The notes under the pieces: model-generated | Told to the model about the DNA's origin: nothing | What the model saw: only the letters and a program-made list of their open reading frames with translations | Database searches by the model: none | NCBI GenBank assembly: GCA_003153775.1 | Contig: PMBI01000058.1 | Location: forward strand, 1 to 43,717 | Length of the DNA: 43,717 nt | Source of the DNA: Syntrophaceae bacterium | GTDB taxonomy: Bacteria; Desulfobacterota; Syntrophia; Syntrophales; UBA2185 | Direction: 5' to 3' | In this document: one piece after another, positions 17,129 to 26,451 of the stretch | Numbering within the stretch: the first letter of the stretch is position 1 | How the letters are laid out: the number at the start of each line of letters is the position of its first letter | Translations under genes and position numbers: made by a program

Positions 17129-17159
17129 AGCCTTTTCCTGCGGAGGCATTTTAAATGAT

Positions 17160-18506
17160 TTAGAAACCCTTGACCACATCTTTAAAAAACCTTCCCCGTT
17201 CTTTATAGTTGGAAAATTCATCAAAGCTTGCGCAGCCGGGAGAGAGCAGGACGACATCCCCCGGTCGTGCATGCCCATAGGCAAACTCGATCGCCTCTTT
17301 GAGCGTCGTCGTTTTTGACGTCTTGACTGCATTGCCGATAAGGTCATATATCTTGTTTCTCGCCTCGCCGAAAAGAACCAGCTCTTTGACCTTCGACTTT
17401 AGAAGAGGAGACAGGGTTCCGAAATCTCCCTCCTTGTCCCTTCCTCCCATAAGCAGGATTATGGGCCGGGAAAACGTTTCCAGTGCGCGGGCCACGGCGC
17501 CCACGTTGGTTCCTTTCGAATCGTCATAGAATGCCACGCCATTTTTTTCTTCCGTGAATTCTATCCTGTGCGGGATGCCCTTGAAATCGGCAACAGCGCT
17601 GATGATGCCCGCGTGCGTACATCCGCAATACCTGGCGGCCATTATAGCGGCCATGACGTTTTCTACATTGTGAAGTCCGGGTATCTTGATCATGTCGAGC
17701 GGGTACTCTTCCCGACTACCTTCGGCAGTATAATGGACAAGCGTTCTGTCTTCGAGGAAGATGCCTTTTTTCACCTCCGTCTTGGTGCTGAAGAACTGGA
17801 CTTTCGCGGCCATGTTCTTTGCCAGAAGAAAGGACCTCGGTTCATCGGCGTTCAGAATTGCAAGATCAGAATCTTTCTGATTCTCAAATATCCTTTCTTT
17901 GGTCGCACGGTACGCCTCAAAGGAGCCGTGATAATCGACGTGGTCGCAGGTCGTATTGAGAAGGATGGAAACGAAGGGGTGGAAGGATTGAATCCACTGC
18001 AACTGGAAACTGCTCACTTCGACAACCGCATAATCATCGTCTTGCTTTCCTTCCAGGTAGCCAATCAGGGGATTTCCGATGTTCCCCCCTACAAAGACCC
18101 GCTTCCCCTCTCTTGCGAGGATATGTCCTATCAGGGTGGTCGTGGTTGTCTTTCCGTTCGTGCCGGTAATTGCGATGAGCGGCGGCTTTAAGAATATAGA
18201 GGCGAGTTCGAGCTCACATAGGATCGGTATTTTTCTCTTCTGCGCTTCCGCGAGGATAATATTAGCAGGCGGTACGCCGGGGGAGGGCACGATCATGTCG
18301 ACTCGAGACAAGATGTCTGTATTATGCTCGCAGAATTCCAGGTTGGCAGACAGGCTGCCAAGCTCACGAACCGCATCCTTCAACTCCGCTTGAGGCTTTG
18401 CGTCGGTTGCTATGACGCGCGCGCCTTGTCCCACAAGAAACCGGACGGAAGCGATTCCCGTCTTTCCCAACCCTATTACCAATATCCTTTGTCCTTTGAG
18501 GTTCAT
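17160..18506 (-). CDS. murD: UDP-N-acetylmuramoyl-L-alanine-D-glutamate ligase MurD
   Basis: A 448-residue Mur ligase that adds D-glutamate to UDP-MurNAc-L-Ala. Visible are the N-terminal ILVIGLGKTGIASVRFL, the ATP site AITGTNGKTTTTTLIGHIL, EVSSFQLQWI and NTTCDHVDYHGS in the central domain, and the C-terminal HRIEF, FYDDSKGTNVGA, ILLMGGRDKEGDF and LLSPGCASFDEF. It lies 10 bp after mraY and 31 bp before the chosen ftsW start. Confidence 0.97.
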   Translation of the reverse strand: MNLKGQRILVIGLGKTGIASVRFLVGQGARVIATDAKPQAELKDAVRELGSLSANLEFCEHNTDILSRVDMIVPSPGVPPANIILAEAQKRKIPILCELELASIFLKPPLIAITGTNGKTTTTTLIGHILAREGKRVFVGGNIGNPLIGYLEGKQDDDYAVVEVSSFQLQWIQSFHPFVSILLNTTCDHVDYHGSFEAYRATKERIFENQKDSDLAILNADEPRSFLLAKNMAAKVQFFSTKTEVKKGIFLEDRTLVHYTAEGSREEYPLDMIKIPGLHNVENVMAAIMAARYCGCTHAGIISAVADFKGIPHRIEFTEEKNGVAFYDDSKGTNVGAVARALETFSRPIILLMGGRDKEGDFGTLSPLLKSKVKELVLFGEARNKIYDLIGNAVKTSKTTTLKEAIEFAYGHARPGDVVLLSPGCASFDEFSNYKERGRFFKDVVKGF

Positions 18507-18516
18507 AAGATTTGTC

Positions 18517-19596
18517 TCATCTCAATTTCAGGGTGCTTATCGCCACCAGTGCCAGAAGAATGGAAATTATCCAGAAGCGGACGATGACTTTCGGTTCCGC
18601 CCAGCCCTTGAGCTCGAAGTGATGGTGAAGCGGGGCCATTCTGAAGATGCGCTTCCCGTTGGACACCTTGAACCAGCCAACCTGAAAGATGACGGAAAAG
18701 GTCTCGAGCACAAATATTCCGCCCACTATGGCAAGAAGAATCTCCTGTTTTGTAAGTATAGCGAGCGTGCCGAGGGTGCCGCCCAAGGCTAACGAGCCCA
18801 CGTCTCCCATGAATACCTGGGCGGGATAGGAATTGTACCAGAGAAAGCCAAGGCCGGCCCCCACTGTGGCGCCGCACACTATGGCAAGCTCCCCTGTACC
18901 TGCGACATAGGGGATTTGCAGGTAGCCTGCAATCCTCACGTTGCCGGCAAAGTAGGCAAAGAGAAGATACGTCATGAAACATGTAATCGCAGGACCAATG
19001 GCAAGGCCATCGAGGCCGTCTGTGAGGTTCACGGCGTTGGCAGCCCCGACAATGACGAATGTCGAGAATACCACATATCCCCATCCAAGGTCGGGGAGCG
19101 CAGTCTTGAAGAAGGGAATCGTAACACTGGAAGTGAAGCCCGGCTTGAGATACAGGATGGTGCTGACGAACAAGGCTATCGCGATTTCGCCTGCGAGCCT
19201 GACCTTTCCCGGAATCCCCCGACTGTCCTGGTGAGTGAGTTTCTTATAGTCGTCCATGAATCCAATCAGTCCATAACCGACGATGACCATGATAACAAGC
19301 CAGACGTAATCGACTGTCAGGTTGGCCCAGAGGAGGGTGGAAATGACGATCGAGAAAATGATGAGTATGCCTCCCATGGTGGGAGTTCCCTTCTTGGCAA
19401 GATGTGTATCCGGGCCATCGTTCCTTATGGGTTGGCCGATTTGCAGGGACTGGAGTTTCTTGATCAGCCAGGGGCCGACGACAAAGCAGATCAAGAGCGC
19501 CGTAACGGTGGCATATATCGTCCTGAACGTGATGTAGCGAAAGACATTGAAGTAAGAAAATTTGTCGTGCAGGGGATATAAGAGATGATAGATCAT
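18517..19596 (-). CDS. mraY: Phospho-N-acetylmuramoyl-pentapeptide transferase MraY
   Basis: A 359-residue ten-helix membrane enzyme that makes lipid I from UDP-MurNAc-pentapeptide and undecaprenyl phosphate. Key parts are [15 protein letters not shown], the aspartate pair in [43 protein letters not shown] and the histidine motif [16 protein letters not shown] 19596 was chosen for GAGGAG 8 bases upstream and the normal family length; a longer reading would run into murF. It is 13 bp after murF. Confidence 0.97.
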   Translation of the reverse strand: MIYHLLYPLHDKFSYFNVFRYITFRTIYATVTALLICFVVGPWLIKKLQSLQIGQPIRNDGPDTHLAKKGTPTMGGILIIFSIVISTLLWANLTVDYVWLVIMVIVGYGLIGFMDDYKKLTHQDSRGIPGKVRLAGEIAIALFVSTILYLKPGFTSSVTIPFFKTALPDLGWGYVVFSTFVIVGAANAVNLTDGLDGLAIGPAITCFMTYLLFAYFAGNVRIAGYLQIPYVAGTGELAIVCGATVGAGLGFLWYNSYPAQVFMGDVGSLALGGTLGTLAILTKQEILLAIVGGIFVLETFSVIFQVGWFKVSNGKRIFRMAPLHHHFELKGWAEPKVIVRFWIISILLALVAISTLKLR

Positions 19597-19609
19597 TTTA
19601 CGGCTCCTC

Positions 19610-21052
19610 TCATTTTCTCCCTCCGCTTTCCTCAATGCCAAAGGCTTCAATAATCTTTTCTACAGCCTGTTCCATTTTTGTTCGCCGTGATCCTTTAACG
19701 AGTATCCAGTCGCCTTTCCTTATGTGAGAGGTGATACGGTCCATGATTTCGTCCGGGGTTTCAAAAAAAATAATCTTATCCGTTGACATATTTCTTTTTA
19801 ACGCCCCCGCTGCCGTCGCCTTAGAGAGCCTTCCTCTGAGGTACATGGTGTCCACCCCAGTGTCTGCCATAAGACTCCCGATACCTTCATGCATCGCCTC
19901 CGCCTGATCGCCGAGCTCAAGCATGTCACCCATGATTACTGTGCTCTTCTGATTTCCCTTCAAATCTCTCAGAGTCTTGAGGGCTTCCCCGAAGGATGCA
20001 GGGTTGGCATTGTATGTATCATCGATAATAAATGCTCCATTTTTCAACCGGTGTATCTCCATGCGCCCGGAGATGGGTTGAAATGCCGTTAACCCCTGAC
20101 AGATCGTGGGGAAGTCCATACCGAGAGCCCAGCATGATGCAGCGGCAGCAAGGGCATTATAGACATTGTGATTTCCTGCAGTGGACATGGTTATTCCCTG
20201 CTTGAAACTACCTATCCTGATGGTAAATCGCACCCCCGTCATTCCCATAGGCTCGATGCCTTCCGCCGAGACGTCGGCATCTTTTCCGAGGCCGAATGTT
20301 ACCCTTTTCCCGCGCCAGTCGTTGTCCGTTACAAGGAGCCTCTCGTCGTCGAGATTTATCACTGCGACTCCGCTATCCGGCATATTCCGAAAAAGGTCCA
20401 GCTTCTCTTCCCGCACCGTCTCAATTGATTTGAAGCCTTCCAGATGGGCCGGGCCTATGTTGGTGATCAGCCCTACGTCAGGTTCTGCGATTTCCGTTAA
20501 CCTGCCGATTTCCCCTCTTGTGTTTGTGCCCATCTCCAGGATGGCCAGTTCATGTTCGGCGTTGATATTGAGAACCGTCATGGGAAGACCGATAAGGTTA
20601 TTGAAATTTCCCTGTGTCCTGATAGTTTTTTTCGTGAGTCCGGCAATGCCCGCGAGCATCTCCTTCGTAGTTGTTTTTCCGGAGCTGCCTGTGATGGCGA
20701 CAACCCTGACCCTGAATTTCATTCGCCAGGAATGGGCTATGTCGCCGAGCGCCCTCAGGGTGTCGTCAACACGGATGATGGTCTTGTCTGCAAACTTCTC
20801 TCTGATCTTATTTTCATATCCTCTCTCTACGAGGAAGCCATGAGCCCCATTTTTTACGGCCGCGGCGATAAAATCATGACCGTCGAATTTTTCCCCTCTG
20901 AGAGGGATGAACAAACTTCCCGGCATTATCTGCCTGGAATCCGTGGATAGTCCCTTAAATGCTGTGTCTGCGCTTCCGCCTGCCAAAGTTCCTCCTGTGG
21001 CACTTAAGACCTCATTGACGTCCAGATCGCAAATTGACGGCTCTGGTTTCAA
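19610..21052 (-). CDS. murF: UDP-MurNAc-tripeptide-D-alanyl-D-alanine ligase MurF (TTG start)
   Basis: A 480-residue Mur ligase that adds D-Ala-D-Ala to complete the pentapeptide. The N-terminal domain shows [20 protein letters not shown]. The ATP site is [15 protein letters not shown], the central domain has [15 protein letters not shown] and [10 protein letters not shown], and the C-terminal domain has [16 protein letters not shown] and [10 protein letters not shown]. The start must be TTG at 21052: it overlaps the murE stop as TTGA, has GAGG 8 bases upstream, and no ATG or GTG occurs in the first part of the frame. Coupled translation from murE is likely. Confidence 0.95.
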   Translation of the reverse strand: MKPEPSICDLDVNEVLSATGGTLAGGSADTAFKGLSTDSRQIMPGSLFIPLRGEKFDGHDFIAAAVKNGAHGFLVERGYENKIREKFADKTIIRVDDTLRALGDIAHSWRMKFRVRVVAITGSSGKTTTKEMLAGIAGLTKKTIRTQGNFNNLIGLPMTVLNINAEHELAILEMGTNTRGEIGRLTEIAEPDVGLITNIGPAHLEGFKSIETVREEKLDLFRNMPDSGVAVINLDDERLLVTDNDWRGKRVTFGLGKDADVSAEGIEPMGMTGVRFTIRIGSFKQGITMSTAGNHNVYNALAAAASCWALGMDFPTICQGLTAFQPISGRMEIHRLKNGAFIIDDTYNANPASFGEALKTLRDLKGNQKSTVIMGDMLELGDQAEAMHEGIGSLMADTGVDTMYLRGRLSKATAAGALKRNMSTDKIIFFETPDEIMDRITSHIRKGDWILVKGSRRTKMEQAVEKIIEAFGIEESGGRK

Positions 21053-22590
21053 TGTTCTGCCTCATGCCGTTTATTCGTCAAGGCTTCCCTGGCAACACGC
21101 CTGTCGTCAAAGGGGAACCTCTTTTCTCCGATGATCTGATAATCTTCATGTCCTTTTCCGGCAATGAGCACTATATCTGAATTGCCGGCAAGGGTGACTG
21201 CCGTTTCGATTGCTTTTCTGCGATCGGGAATCACTACATAACTTTTTTCATTTGAATTGTTTTTAAGCTCCATGGGAAGAATCTTCCTCGCGGAGTTTCC
21301 ACCCATGCCCTTTTCTATCTCCGCGATAATGGAGAGCGGGTCTTCCGTTCTCGGATTGTCCGAGGTCAGGATGGCCAGGTCACTCCAGGCAGTGGCCGCC
21401 TTTCCCATAAGTGGTCTCTTCCCGCGGTCCCTGTCGCCGCCGCAGCCGAATACAGTGATGATGCGCCCCTTCTTGAACGGGGATAGATTCTGCAATACCC
21501 TCTGCAGTGCATCTTCAGTATGCGCATAGTCGACAAAGACCTCAGGCTCGCCGGGAGCACTTACCTTTTCAAGCCGTCCCGGCACATTTCTTAAATTTTC
21601 CACACCAGCGCGAATGAAGCTCTCAGGTATGCCGAGCGAGGAGGCCGCTGTCACAGAAGCCAGTATATTATGCAAATTGAATTTTCCGATAAGCGGTGAA
21701 AATATGGCGATGTGGCTGCCGCCTATATTTATTTCAGACCTCATCCCCTCCAGAGAAAATACGTATCGCTCGGCAGTCACGTCGCATTTATTTTCAATGC
21801 AGTACGTGCGGTAAGGGAGTGTTGCACCTGCTTCAGCAACGATTCTCCGCCCCCAGGGGTCGTCTCCGTTAATAATCATCCTGTTTGCGTAGGTTCTTTT
21901 GCCCGCCGGTATTATCTCGGAAAAGAAGCGCTTCTTAGCCTGGAAATAATTCTCTAAAGTCTCATGATAATCGAGATGGTCCTGCGAGAGGTTCGTGAAG
22001 ACGCCCATGTCGAAGGAGCATTCATCTACCCTTCTTAGATCAAGTGCGTGGGAAGAAACCTCCATAACAACGTGAGTAACGCCCTGATCGGCCATAATTC
22101 TCAATATGCGCTGCAGTTCATATGACTCCGGCGTCGTATGCGGGGCAGGCATCTCTCTATTATTGAACCGGTAGTTGACCGTTCCCACTACGCCGACGGA
22201 GAATCCTGCGGCTTTAAGAATTGCTTCCAGCAAGTAGGTCACCGTTGTCTTTCCGTTTGTCCCTGTGATGCCTATGAGACAAATGCGGGAAGAAGGGTCG
22301 CTGTAAAAATTCTTTCCGAGGACGCCGAGGATTGCGCGGCTGTTGGGGACCCTGATGGACGTTACTCCGGGCGGTGGGGAATAATCTTTTTCGTGAACAA
22401 CAAATTTCACGCCCCGGTCAACCGCTTCTTTTATATATGCATGACCGTCGAGCTTGAGGCCGCTTACAGCCACAAACAGGCTGTCTTTCCCACAGTTTCT
22501 TGAATCATAGCAGATGGCTGAGACTTCTCCGGAAAGGTCTCCAGAGACCTGGATGATATCTATATCCTTTATCACGGCCTGTATTTGCAC
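21049..22590 (-). CDS. murE: UDP-MurNAc-L-Ala-D-Glu-meso-diaminopimelate ligase MurE (GTG start)
   Basis: A 513-residue Mur ligase for the third residue of the stem peptide. The ATP site is IGITGTNGKTTVTYLLEA, then EVSSHALDLRRVDECSFD and TNLSQDHLDYH. The specificity motif DNPR is at residues 411-414 (TSDNPRTEDPLSI), which indicates meso-diaminopimelate rather than lysine, as expected for a Gram-negative wall. The start is GTG at 22590 with GAGGA upstream; that site overlaps the ftsI stop, so the two genes are probably coupled. Confidence 0.96.
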   Translation of the reverse strand: MQIQAVIKDIDIIQVSGDLSGEVSAICYDSRNCGKDSLFVAVSGLKLDGHAYIKEAVDRGVKFVVHEKDYSPPPGVTSIRVPNSRAILGVLGKNFYSDPSSRICLIGITGTNGKTTVTYLLEAILKAAGFSVGVVGTVNYRFNNREMPAPHTTPESYELQRILRIMADQGVTHVVMEVSSHALDLRRVDECSFDMGVFTNLSQDHLDYHETLENYFQAKKRFFSEIIPAGKRTYANRMIINGDDPWGRRIVAEAGATLPYRTYCIENKCDVTAERYVFSLEGMRSEINIGGSHIAIFSPLIGKFNLHNILASVTAASSLGIPESFIRAGVENLRNVPGRLEKVSAPGEPEVFVDYAHTEDALQRVLQNLSPFKKGRIITVFGCGGDRDRGKRPLMGKAATAWSDLAILTSDNPRTEDPLSIIAEIEKGMGGNSARKILPMELKNNSNEKSYVVIPDRRKAIETAVTLAGNSDIVLIAGKGHEDYQIIGEKRFPFDDRRVAREALTNKRHEAEH

Positions 22591-22599
22591 ATTGGTTCC

Positions 22600-24594
22600 T
22601 CAATAGCCCGTGCTGAAAGAGACAACGCAGGATCGATGATTGCGTATGGGTATGCCGGGCTTGGGCTCCTGACTCACCGCCCAGCCGGTCCCCGCAACTT
22701 TGACATCAAGCCCCTTTTCCCTTGCCTTCTTCAGAACGTCTCTCATGGTCATGCCGGTGAAATCCGGCATGAACGGCTCATCCGTGTCATTTTCCATATC
22801 ATTGTGCCTGCTTATTATTTGAGGTGCAGACACGAGCTTTAATTTAATACCGTTTGGTTTCTCCTCTTCGAGAACGGGGAAAGGAGCTTCCTTAATATCT
22901 GTTTTGAAACATGTTAATATCTGTTCGCCGATATTTTTGAAAACTGGCGCAGCGGCCACTCCGCCCCACTTGTCCCTCTGCGGCTCGTCGAGTGTCACCA
23001 GAATGGCAACCTGCGGGTCATCGGCGGGGAAGAATCCCATGAAGGAGGTGCGGACTCTTTCAGAAGAATAGACACGCCGGGAAAAATCAAACTTTTGGGA
23101 AGTTCCCGTTTTGCCTGCCACGGCGACGTTCGGGATCTGGGCCTTCTTGCCCGTTCCGTCGTCTTCTCCGACTACATCCTTCAGGATCGCAGTGAGTCTT
23201 TTTGCCGTTTTCGGCGATACGACCTGCCTCACAGGAGTAGGCATGACTTTCTTGATAATCTGCCCCTGCTTGTTTACGACTGCGCGCACGATATGGGGCT
23301 TCATCAGCATACCGTCATTTGCTATGGCGGAAAGGGCCGTGATAAGCTGAATGGCAGTGACGGAGACGCCCTGGCCGAAGGCAATGGTTGATGTATCAAC
23401 CCTCGTCCAGTTCTGCTGCGGCCTCAATAGTCCGCTGACCTCGCCCGGAAGATCGATTCCCGTCTTTGAGCCAAATCCAAATTGTGTAATATAGTGGTAG
23501 AATTTTTCCTTCTTCAGCCTCTCGGAGATCTTCACGCATCCGATGTTGCTCGAATACTTCAGCACGTCGTGAAAAGTAAGCGACCCATATCTCTTTTTGT
23601 TTGCCTCATGGAAAGTCCTGTCTGATACCACGTATGCCCCGTTTTCACAGTTAAACCTGTCCGTTTCCTTTACTATGCCTTCCTCGAGGGCCCCCGCCGC
23701 GAGAAAAGGCTTGAAGGTTGAGCCCGGATCGAAAGAATCAGTGATAACCTTGTTCTTACCTTTGCCGAGGTTGTAGGTGGAAAATTTGTTTGGATCGAAG
23801 CCGGGTTGATCCGCGAGGGCGAGTATTTCACCGGTCTTGGGGTCCATGACGACGACGAAGCCGCCCTTTGCGCCTTTTGCAGTAATCGCCTCCTGCAGAT
23901 TCGTTTCCACAATGTGCTGGATGCGGCTGTCGATTGTCAAAATGAGATTATATCCTTCTTCCTGCTGCACGGCGGGTTTTTCGGTCCGCGGATACAATCT
24001 GTTCCCCCTTGCATCCCGCGCCCAGATTAGTTTTTCCGGCGTTGCCTTCAGGTAGTTGTCATATTTGAGCTCCAGTCCCTCGAGGCCGGTATAGTCCAGG
24101 CCGACGAAGCCGATAAGGCGGCCTGCCAGTTCCCCGTTTGGATAAAATCGTTTCGGCTCTTTAATCAAGAAGACGCTATCGATATTCAGGGCCTCTATCC
24201 TGCTCGCCTGGTCGGGAGGGATTTTTCTCGCCAGCCAGCAGAAATTTTTTGAGCCCGCAAGTTTTTTTACAATAGTTTCCTTATCTAAATTGAGAATAGG
24301 GGCCAATGCGGAGGCGACCTCAGCGGTGTTGGTTATCTTCGACGGGTCGGCAAATACCGAGCTCACCATACTGCTTGCGGCGAGTTTCTCGCCGTTGCGA
24401 TCGAAGATAATGCCCCTCTCCGGTTCGATCTGCAGTGTCTTTATGTGCTGCCTCTCGGCAAGGGTTTTCAGGAGTTTTCCGGAAAGGACCTGGATCTGGA
24501 ACGCCCTCGATATGAGGGCAATGAAAAGCACAAGGAAAAATACCAGTACCGTGACAATCCTGAATTTCAGCCACTTCTTTGATTCACCCGTCAT
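22600..24594 (-). CDS. ftsI: Septal transpeptidase FtsI (PBP3) with C-terminal PASTA domain
   Basis: A 664-residue class B penicillin-binding protein. A single membrane anchor (IVTVLVFFLVLFIALISRAF) is followed by the dimerisation region (EPERGIIFDRNGEKLA, RFYPNGELAGRLIGFVG) and the transpeptidase domain. That domain has S292-T-F-K295, S348-S-N350 and K495-T-G. It crosslinks septal peptidoglycan with FtsW. The last 55 residues (PDFTGMTMRDVLKKAREKGL to EPKPGIPI) form one PASTA domain. E. coli FtsI lacks this; PASTA tails are known in Gram-positive PBP2x/SpoVD and in several deltaproteobacterial FtsI proteins. It overlaps ftsL by ATGA. Confidence 0.95.
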   Translation of the reverse strand: MTGESKKWLKFRIVTVLVFFLVLFIALISRAFQIQVLSGKLLKTLAERQHIKTLQIEPERGIIFDRNGEKLAASSMVSSVFADPSKITNTAEVASALAPILNLDKETIVKKLAGSKNFCWLARKIPPDQASRIEALNIDSVFLIKEPKRFYPNGELAGRLIGFVGLDYTGLEGLELKYDNYLKATPEKLIWARDARGNRLYPRTEKPAVQQEEGYNLILTIDSRIQHIVETNLQEAITAKGAKGGFVVVMDPKTGEILALADQPGFDPNKFSTYNLGKGKNKVITDSFDPGSTFKPFLAAGALEEGIVKETDRFNCENGAYVVSDRTFHEANKKRYGSLTFHDVLKYSSNIGCVKISERLKKEKFYHYITQFGFGSKTGIDLPGEVSGLLRPQQNWTRVDTSTIAFGQGVSVTAIQLITALSAIANDGMLMKPHIVRAVVNKQGQIIKKVMPTPVRQVVSPKTAKRLTAILKDVVGEDDGTGKKAQIPNVAVAGKTGTSQKFDFSRRVYSSERVRTSFMGFFPADDPQVAILVTLDEPQRDKWGGVAAAPVFKNIGEQILTCFKTDIKEAPFPVLEEEKPNGIKLKLVSAPQIISRHNDMENDTDEPFMPDFTGMTMRDVLKKAREKGLDVKVAGTGWAVSQEPKPGIPIRNHRSCVVSFSTGY

Positions 24595-24968
24595 TGCTGC
24601 ACCCCCTGATCATTGGGGACCTGCTTGCCGGCTCCCGCCGTATCATCGTTATTGAGGATTATGACCTGATCCCTCGTAGGATAGGTCATCTGCAATTGTT
24701 CTCTCGCTATTGCCTCAAGGCGCTGCGGGGATTTCAGAGTTGCGATCTCAACCTTCAACTTCGTCTGTTCCTCGACAAGTTTTTCCTTTACGCTCATTTC
24801 CGCGGCAACCATGTACTCGAGCTCCGTCATACGGATATGTGACCACACATAGAAAAGGGCGACTGCCATGAGTACTAATGTGACGAAGATAAAATTCGAA
24901 TACTTTATCTGAGTGGAGACCTTCTCTACATCGCAGACATTTCCCTGGATGACTTCTTCCGACTGCAT
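24591..24968 (-). CDS. ftsL: Cell division protein FtsL
   Basis: A 125-residue bitopic membrane protein with a 25-residue cytoplasmic part, one membrane helix (NFIFVTLVLMAVALFYVWSHI) and a periplasmic leucine-zipper-like coiled coil (VKEKLVEEQTKLKVEIATL). It ends in the usual ERLEAIAREQL-like pattern (RLEAIAREQLQMTYPT). Identity rests on this architecture and its place between rsmH and ftsI, since FtsL is poorly conserved. FtsL activates FtsWI in complex with FtsQ and FtsB. It is 3 bp after rsmH. Confidence 0.88.
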   Translation of the reverse strand: MQSEEVIQGNVCDVEKVSTQIKYSNFIFVTLVLMAVALFYVWSHIRMTELEYMVAAEMSVKEKLVEEQTKLKVEIATLKSPQRLEAIAREQLQMTYPTRDQVIILNNDDTAGAGKQVPNDQGVQQ

Positions 24969-24971
24969 TTC

Positions 24972-25907
24972 TTAGATCCTCTCGGCCGTTCTCAGCTTGG
25001 CGCTTCTTGCCTGCGGATTACATTCTATTTCAGAAGCCGCGGGCGTTATCGGCTTTCTGGTCAGTACTTTCAACTTGGCTTCTCTGTGACAGGCGCACAC
25101 GGGCAGGGACGGCGGGCATATACACGCCTTCTCCCATGAGCGGAAGCCGTCTTTAACGATCCTGTCTTCGAGGGAGTGAAACGAGATGATAGAAAAGCGT
25201 CCCGACTTCCTGAGCGCATCCACGCCGCGATTTAAGGCGTTATGAAGATTTAGAAGTTCGCTGTTGACGTATATCCTTATTGCCTGGAAAGTTCGGGTTG
25301 CGGGATGAATTCGCCTCGTCTTGAATGGGGAGGGCAAGGCCTTGACAACGATATCGGCAAGCTCTGCCGTTGTTTCGATAGGCGATGTATTTCTTCGCAT
25401 GGAGATTCTCTTTACAATCCTTTGCGCCATCATCTCCTCGCCATAGTCCTTAATGATCCTTTTCAACTCTTCTTCCGGAAATGTGTTGATAATATCGTAA
25501 GCGGAGAGCCCTCGGCTCTGATCCATGCGCATATCGAGGGCAGCGTCCAGGGAAAAGCTGAAACCCCTGCTTGCTGTCTTCAGTTGATGAGCAGAAACCC
25601 CCAAGTCGAGCAGGATGCCGTCAACTTCCCTGATGTTCAAAGAGGCCAAGATCGTATCTATCTCTGCGAAATTTCCCTTTACAAGGATCTTTCTGTTGCC
25701 AAAGGGTTCTAAGCGCTCTTCCGATTCCCGCAAGGCATCACCATCGACGTCCATGCCTATCAATAAGCCGTCGGGTGCGCTATGGCGAAGAATCTCGCAG
25801 GCATGTCCTCCTCCGCCTACAGTTCCGTCAACATAGACCCCCCCCGGTCTACAACGAAGGGACTCAATAACCTCTCTCTGCATGACCGGTATGTGAAAGG
25901 AGCACAT
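24972..25907 (-). CDS. rsmH: 16S rRNA (cytosine1402-N4)-methyltransferase RsmH
   Basis: A 311-residue SAM methyltransferase (MraW) acting on C1402 in the 16S rRNA P-site. Visible are HIPVMQREVIESL, the SAM loop VDGTVGGGGHACEIL, GILLDLGVSAHQL, GFSFSLDAALDMRMDQS, HPATRTFQAIRIYVN and IISFHSLEDRIVKDGF, all RsmH hallmarks. Length is normal. It sits 15 bp after mraZ, the usual second place in dcw clusters. The start ATG has only a weak ribosome binding site. Confidence 0.97.
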   Translation of the reverse strand: MCSFHIPVMQREVIESLRCRPGGVYVDGTVGGGGHACEILRHSAPDGLLIGMDVDGDALRESEERLEPFGNRKILVKGNFAEIDTILASLNIREVDGILLDLGVSAHQLKTASRGFSFSLDAALDMRMDQSRGLSAYDIINTFPEEELKRIIKDYGEEMMAQRIVKRISMRRNTSPIETTAELADIVVKALPSPFKTRRIHPATRTFQAIRIYVNSELLNLHNALNRGVDALRKSGRFSIISFHSLEDRIVKDGFRSWEKACICPPSLPVCACHREAKLKVLTRKPITPAASEIECNPQARSAKLRTAERI

Positions 25908-25922
25908 TCCATGGGCCTTTTT

Positions 25923-26369
25923 CTATATTCCCAGATCCGCCATATATTTGCTGAAGCTGTCGATATCGACTGCGCTTCTCTTCATCTCGTCATCGAAACG
26001 TTCCTTGCTCCATATCTCTACGACCTTAATCATGCCCGCGAGAACTATATCTTTTTCAAGGCGCGCATAGTCCCGAAGGTTGGGGGGAATGAGGACTCTG
26101 CCCTGACTGTCGAAGGTGCAATCAACGGCGCCGGACATGAAGAAACGCTGAAAGGCCCGCACTTCTTTTCTCAGTAGAGATTGATGGCTCACCTTTTCCT
26201 CGAGGATACGCCATTCGTCATAGGGAAAGACCATCAGGTAATTGTCCCAGTTTGTAATCACCAGCCTGCTGTCATATGTCTCGGTGAAAACTTCCCGCAA
26301 CTTGGCAGGAAAGATGATCCGGCCCTTGGCATCTATCGAATGATGATACTGACCCCTGAAGACGGACAT
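25923..26369 (-). CDS. mraZ: Transcriptional regulator MraZ
   Basis: A 148-residue DNA-binding protein with two SpoVT-AbrB half domains, each marked by a DxxGR core ([16 protein letters not shown] near residue 15 and [17 protein letters not shown] near residue 88). MraZ forms rings and usually represses its own dcw promoter. ATG 26369 was chosen because GGAGGG lies 9 bases upstream. This ribosome binding site overlaps the third MraZ box, so operator binding and translation signals share the same DNA. Confidence 0.96.
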   Translation of the reverse strand: MSVFRGQYHHSIDAKGRIIFPAKLREVFTETYDSRLVITNWDNYLMVFPYDEWRILEEKVSHQSLLRKEVRAFQRFFMSGAVDCTFDSQGRVLIPPNLRDYARLEKDIVLAGMIKVVEIWSKERFDDEMKRSAVDIDSFSKYMADLGI

Positions 26370-26378
26370 GAAAGACTT

Positions 26379-26408
26379 CCCTCCACAATAAGCCACTTTA
26401 CTCCACTT
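26379..26408 (-). promoter_or_regulatory. MraZ operator: three direct repeats at 10-bp period
   Basis: On the minus strand three consecutive 10-bp units read AAGTGGAGTA, AAGTGGCTTA and TTGTGGAGGG, with GTGG at exact 10-bp steps (complements at 26403-26406, 26393-26396 and 26383-26386). Three direct repeats with a GTGG-like core and 10-bp spacing are the known MraZ-box layout (for example AAAGTG-type units in Mycoplasma). The array begins about 7 bp after the -10 element, covering the expected transcription start, as expected for a repressor. Confidence 0.82.
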
Positions 26409-26414
26409 GGCTTA

Positions 26415-26443
26415 ACTATAAGGAGGGAAAATTTGTTTGTCAA
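26415..26443 (-). promoter_or_regulatory. Main dcw cluster promoter
   Basis: TTGACA (26443-26438), a 17-bp spacer and TATAGT (26420-26415) on the minus strand make a near-perfect sigma-70 promoter. It lies just after the mltG stop and directly before the MraZ boxes. It should drive mraZ and probably most of the 17-kb cluster. Confidence 0.85.
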
Positions 26444-26451
26444 GAAAAAAA

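Noticed and set aside
17129-17347. Longer N-terminus for ftsW reaching into murD
   Set aside because: The extra 73 residues come from the murD 3' end in another frame, are not SEDS-like, and a good ribosome binding site precedes ATG 17128.
18503-19084. 193-codon minus-strand ORF overlapping mraY
   Set aside because: Same strand but other frame of mraY; composition (many Arg, Cys, His) is that of a frame-shifted membrane protein gene.
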